A stretch of DNA of 7,999 nucleotides from an uncultured Coriobacteriaceae bacterium (lineage in GTDB: Bacteria; Actinomycetota; Coriobacteriia; Coriobacteriales; Eggerthellaceae), in the NCBI GenBank assembly GCA_900552365.1, contig URZP01000061.1:1-7999 (forward strand). Direction: 5' to 3'. Position numbers and translations under genes: made by a program. The notes under the pieces were generated by a model, which saw nothing but the letters and a program-made list of their open reading frames with translations, had not been told where the DNA came from and ran no database searches. Positions 5,802-7,999 of this stretch are shown piece by piece (within the stretch, counting starts at the first letter, position 1; every line of letters begins with the position of its first letter).

Positions 5802-7472
5802 CTACGAGATGAGCGCTAGCAGATCGGACATCGAGTTCACCGTGCCACCGGGTCTTACGATCTCGCCGTCGTTCACGATCAGGCACGGCACGCTCATGAT
5901 GTTGTAGCGCTCCTGCAGGGTAGGGAAGTGCGCAATGTCGTAGATCTCGGCGGTAACGCTGTCGTTCAGCGAGGCAACCTGCTCGACCGGGATGATGGTG
6001 TTGCGGCAGCGAAGGCAGTCAAGACCCGCAGCAACCTGCAGGCGCATGGGGCCTTCGATGCTCAAGATGCGCTGCTTGTCCGCTTCATCTAGCGAATCGC
6101 TTTTGTTTGCGGCGCTGATCAGACTTTCAACGAAGGGGTCGAACTCGTGTCCAAGGGGTACACCGTGGAACGCAAGTCCTGTCCAAGTGCCGTCTTCGCG
6201 GCAGATGTCGATGCGCGGAAGCGTCTGGGCCGAAGGACTCTCTTCCATCTCAACGGCGATGGGGTCGAAACAGGCGTCTAGCTCGTTCATTAATTCGCGG
6301 AGCCTCTTCGAAACCGGGCGCTCGTCCAGTGAAATCTTGAGCACCAGTTTGGCTTTCATCAGCTGGGCGGCACGGGCAAGGATTTCGCGCATTTCTGCCG
6401 TAAGCAGGTTGTTCTCGGCATCGTCGGAGCCTGCTGCGGTTTGGTGCTCGGATGCCGCAACAGAGGTAGTGCGCTCGTTCTTCGGCGGTTGCTCCGGCGT
6501 GATGCCCGTTGTCTTGCGCGCATCCTCAAGGAATCGCTCTAGCTGGGTGGCGCAAGCGGCTGCCTGACCGACGGCGGTTGCCACCTGGCGAAGCTCCTTT
6601 TTGCATACGTCGCCTGCCGCGAAAAGACCGGGGCATGACGTTTCTGAGTGCTCGTTCACTAGCAAGGAGCCGTCCTCATCGCATTCCACCAAGCCTTTGA
6701 TCAGCGCGGTTGCGGGTTTTCTTCCTGCTAGCACGAACACGCCGAACGATTCATTGGGGTTTTCGGGGCGCCAGGTTTCGCGACCCTTGGTGATGGTATC
6801 TTCCAGCACGGCAGCGCGGATGGCGGTGTCGCCTGTGATACGCGTGACGCGCGTGCTGGGGAAGACCTCGATCTTCGGGTGTTTCCAGGCTGCTTCGGCA
6901 ACCGACTTCGCGCAGCTGAAGTCGCCTTTTCGCATGATAACGGTGACCTTCTTGGCGTATTTTGCCAGGAAGATAGATTCCTCGGCAGCCTGGTAGCCGC
7001 CGCCGATAACCAGTACTTCCTTCCCAGCGAACAGGGCACCATCGCAAGTTGCACAGTACGAGACGCCGCGGCCCACGAAATCGTCTTCGCCGCCGAATCC
7101 GATGCGGCGAGGGGCCGAGCCAGTTGCCAAAAGAACGGCAAGGCAATGGATGTCGCCCCTATCGGTATGAACCGTCTTCACTGGCTCGTTCATGTCGAGC
7201 GCGGTTGCCTTGGCGACAAGGAACTCTGCGCCGAACGATGCGGCTTGATCGAACATGGTTCGTGCGAGCTGCTCGCCCGACACGTTGGCGATGCCGGGGT
7301 AGTTGGCGATTTCGGTTGTGGTTGCCATTTGGCCGCCGAAACGCTCCTTTTCGATGACCAATACGCGATAGCGTGCGCGGCCTAGATAGATCGCCGCTGT
7401 TAGTCCAGCGGGTCCGCCGCCGATAATCGCCACGTCGTAAACGTTCTCGTTGCTGTTGCAAGGCTGGGTCAT
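5802..7472 (-). CDS. AhpF-homolog flavoprotein: thioredoxin reductase core with C-terminal double thioredoxin fold
   Basis: Predicted FAD disulfide reductase passing electrons from NAD(P)H to a peroxiredoxin (AhpC type) or thioredoxin-like partner, 556 aa. The core (about 11-315) shows FAD-binding GGGPAG (18-23), redox CATC (C140, C143), a nucleotide-site GGGYQAAEE (157-165) and the closing AAGDV (285-289). After a polar linker (about 316-352) comes a domain like the N-terminus of classical AhpF. Its first thioredoxin fold lacks CxxC but has PLGHEF (439-444); the second carries CLRC (C486, C489) and a VP cis-proline loop (528-529). In classical AhpF these folds come first; here they come last, as I recall for the TIGR03143 AhpF-homolog family, also about 555 aa. 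The NADPH-type HRRxxxR motif is not seen. ATG 7472 has GAAAGGG 8 nt upstream. The gene is divergent from a PerR-like gene; no ahpC lies in the window. Confidence 0.9.
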   Translation of the reverse strand: MTQPCNSNENVYDVAIIGGGPAGLTAAIYLGRARYRVLVIEKERFGGQMATTTEIANYPGIANVSGEQLARTMFDQAASFGAEFLVAKATALDMNEPVKTVHTDRGDIHCLAVLLATGSAPRRIGFGGEDDFVGRGVSYCATCDGALFAGKEVLVIGGGYQAAEESIFLAKYAKKVTVIMRKGDFSCAKSVAEAAWKHPKIEVFPSTRVTRITGDTAIRAAVLEDTITKGRETWRPENPNESFGVFVLAGRKPATALIKGLVECDEDGSLLVNEHSETSCPGLFAAGDVCKKELRQVATAVGQAAACATQLERFLEDARKTTGITPEQPPKNERTTSVAASEHQTAAGSDDAENNLLTAEMREILARAAQLMKAKLVLKISLDERPVSKRLRELMNELDACFDPIAVEMEESPSAQTLPRIDICREDGTWTGLAFHGVPLGHEFDPFVESLISAANKSDSLDEADKQRILSIEGPMRLQVAAGLDCLRCRNTIIPVEQVASLNDSVTAEIYDIAHFPTLQERYNIMSVPCLIVNDGEIVRPGGTVNSMSDLLALIS

Positions 7473-7505
7473 CGCGTCCGCCCTTTCGGTCGTGTAGTTG
7501 AGGGA

Positions 7506-7514
7506 AGTTTAGCA
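7506..7514 (-). promoter_or_regulatory. Extended -10 promoter element for the flavoprotein gene
   Basis: Read on the minus strand this is TGC-TAAACT, a TGn-extended -10 with 4 of 6 matches to TATAAT. It would start transcription about 25-30 nt before the flavoprotein ATG. No good -35 is seen, which fits an extended -10 promoter. Confidence 0.4.
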
Positions 7515-7650
7515 TGGTCGCGGAGCCATTTGGCGGGTTGATGGATTTGCGGGAGAAAGTGCCGCGCCCCTTGTCTGAGCGGTGTTGGGCGCCTGTTGGA
7601 TTAACCCGCCCCGTTCACCTGGGCAGTTGCGCTCGGCTATCTTTCTTTAC

Positions 7651-7665
7651 TAAGAACAATTCTCA
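7651..7665. promoter_or_regulatory. Fur/PerR-like operator
   Basis: The sequence TAAGAACAATTCTCA is an imperfect 7-1-7 inverted repeat (5 of 7 arm positions pair), the layout of Fur and PerR boxes, with a perfect AGAA-CAA-TTCT core at 7653-7663. It sits in an AT-rich patch that covers the -35 position of the PerR-like gene's promoter, so binding there should block transcription. The match to the Bacillus consensus is partial, so its use by the adjacent regulator is inferred. Confidence 0.5.
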
Positions 7666-7678
7666 TTACTGACAAATC

Positions 7679-7687
7679 TGCTATACT
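7679..7687 (+). promoter_or_regulatory. Extended -10 promoter element for the PerR-like gene
   Basis: TGC-TATACT is a TGn-extended -10 with 5 of 6 matches to TATAAT. The -35 position has no TTGACA-like sequence, as expected for this class. Transcription should begin near 7694, leaving a leader of about 60 nt. ATTACT (7665-7670) and AGTAAT (7692-7697) flank the element as an inverted repeat. Confidence 0.6.
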
Positions 7688-7754
7688 GCGTAGTAATCAA
7701 CGACGGCTCCGCAGCTCGCTGTCTTGCCGGCAGCATGGAAGGAGAGGCGCACTC

Positions 7755-7999
7755 ATGGTTCTTCGCCGAAACACGCACCAGCGCGAACTGGTGTTGAACG
7801 CAGTTAAATCGCTTCACAACCACCCGAATGCCAACCAGGTGTTTGAATACGTTCACGAGCGCGACCCCAAGGTCAGCATGGGTACGGTGTACCGCAACTT
7901 GAATCTGCTTGCTGAAAGCGGCGAGATCCTATCAGTTCAGGCGCCCGGTGGAAATCATTATGATTTCCGGACCGACGGTCATAGTCATGTCGTTTGCAC
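7755..7999 (+). CDS. perR: PerR-like Fur-family metalloregulator (3' end beyond window)
   Basis: Partial: 81 complete codons, which read on past the window edge. Fur-family proteins are dimeric winged-helix repressors using a metal corepressor; PerR senses peroxide by iron-catalysed histidine oxidation. Seen here are the THQRELVL first helix (residues 7-14), HPNA (23-26), recognition helix SMGTVYRNLNLL (41-52), YDF with D70, and HSHVVC (76-81). H23, D70, H76 and H78 fall where Bacillus subtilis PerR has H37, D85, H91 and H93. Asp rather than Glu at position 70 favours PerR over iron-sensing Fur. C81 should begin the first structural zinc CxxC, whose second half is outside. AAGGAG lies 10 nt before the ATG. 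The promoter carries a Fur/PerR-like box, suggesting autoregulation, and the divergent flavoprotein fits peroxide defence. Fur-family membership is secure; the PerR subtype is less so. Confidence 0.82.
   Translation, partial: MVLRRNTHQRELVLNAVKSLHNHPNANQVFEYVHERDPKVSMGTVYRNLNLLAESGEILSVQAPGGNHYDFRTDGHSHVVC

Noticed and set aside
5992..6567. 191-codon plus-strand frame inside the flavoprotein gene
   Set aside because: Ser/Arg-rich antisense shadow; the minus-strand gene has clear catalytic motifs here.
7564..7592. Inverted repeat GCGCCC/GGGCGC with a 17-nt loop in the divergent promoter region
   Set aside because: Short GC-only arms, long loop, no T-tract and no gene end nearby; weak support for any role.
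7697..7710. 14-bp sequence TCAACGACGGCTCC, identical to 3630-3643 in the glycosyltransferase gene
   Set aside because: One 14-bp match within 8 kb of similar composition is within reach of chance, and the copy at 3630 encodes the conserved VNDGS motif.
7735..7797. Short upstream open frame starting at ATG 7735 before the PerR-like gene
   Set aside because: It would encode about 20 residues and its ATG has no ribosome site; it overlaps the strong ribosome site of the real gene.
7650..7856. 68-codon minus-strand frame across the PerR-like gene start and promoter
   Set aside because: It overlaps a recognisable Fur-family N-terminus and promoter elements.

Overview
The window is a bacterial chromosomal segment with about 57-60% GC by eye. 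It most resembles the anaerobic gut Actinomycetota of the class Coriobacteriia (Eggerthellaceae-like). The main reasons are a 12-helix membrane protein ending in a LuxR-type DNA-binding domain, a type that is abundant in that group, and an AhpF-like reductase next to a PerR-like regulator, typical of anaerobes. Genus cannot be set from this sequence alone.

Layout from left to right: (1) 21-1715, plus strand, membrane-embedded LuxR-type regulator. (2) 1801-3090, minus strand, Bcr/CflA-like major facilitator efflux transporter, convergent with the regulator and 85 bp away. (3) 3091-3514, a 424-bp non-coding region, unusually rich in inverted repeats and in copies of GAAAC/GTTTC. (4) 3515-4543 and 4567-5700, plus strand, a two-gene operon of a GT-A family 2 glycosyltransferase and a YbhN/LPG-synthase-TM family membrane protein. 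(5) 5701-5801, hairpin-rich gap between convergent genes. (6) 5802-7472, minus strand, a thioredoxin reductase-like flavoprotein carrying an AhpF N-terminal-type double thioredoxin fold at its C-terminus. (7) 7473-7754, divergent promoter region with two extended -10 elements and a Fur/PerR-like operator. (8) 7755-end, plus strand, start of a PerR/Fur-family regulator cut by the window edge.

Three functional groups are suggested. The regulator and transporter look like a sensing and efflux (or uptake) pair, although the convergent arrangement does not prove a link. The glycosyltransferase and YbhN-like protein probably act together on a membrane-linked sugar or lipid. The flavoprotein and PerR-like protein form a divergent peroxide-defence module: the flavoprotein should pass electrons from NAD(P)H through FAD and two CxxC pairs to a peroxiredoxin encoded elsewhere, under metal-dependent peroxide-sensing repression.

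No CRISPR array, insertion sequence, tRNA or rRNA was seen. The most unusual items are the domain order and altered nucleotide-binding motifs of the flavoprotein, and the palindrome cluster upstream of the transporter. Neither amounts to a demonstrated new system.
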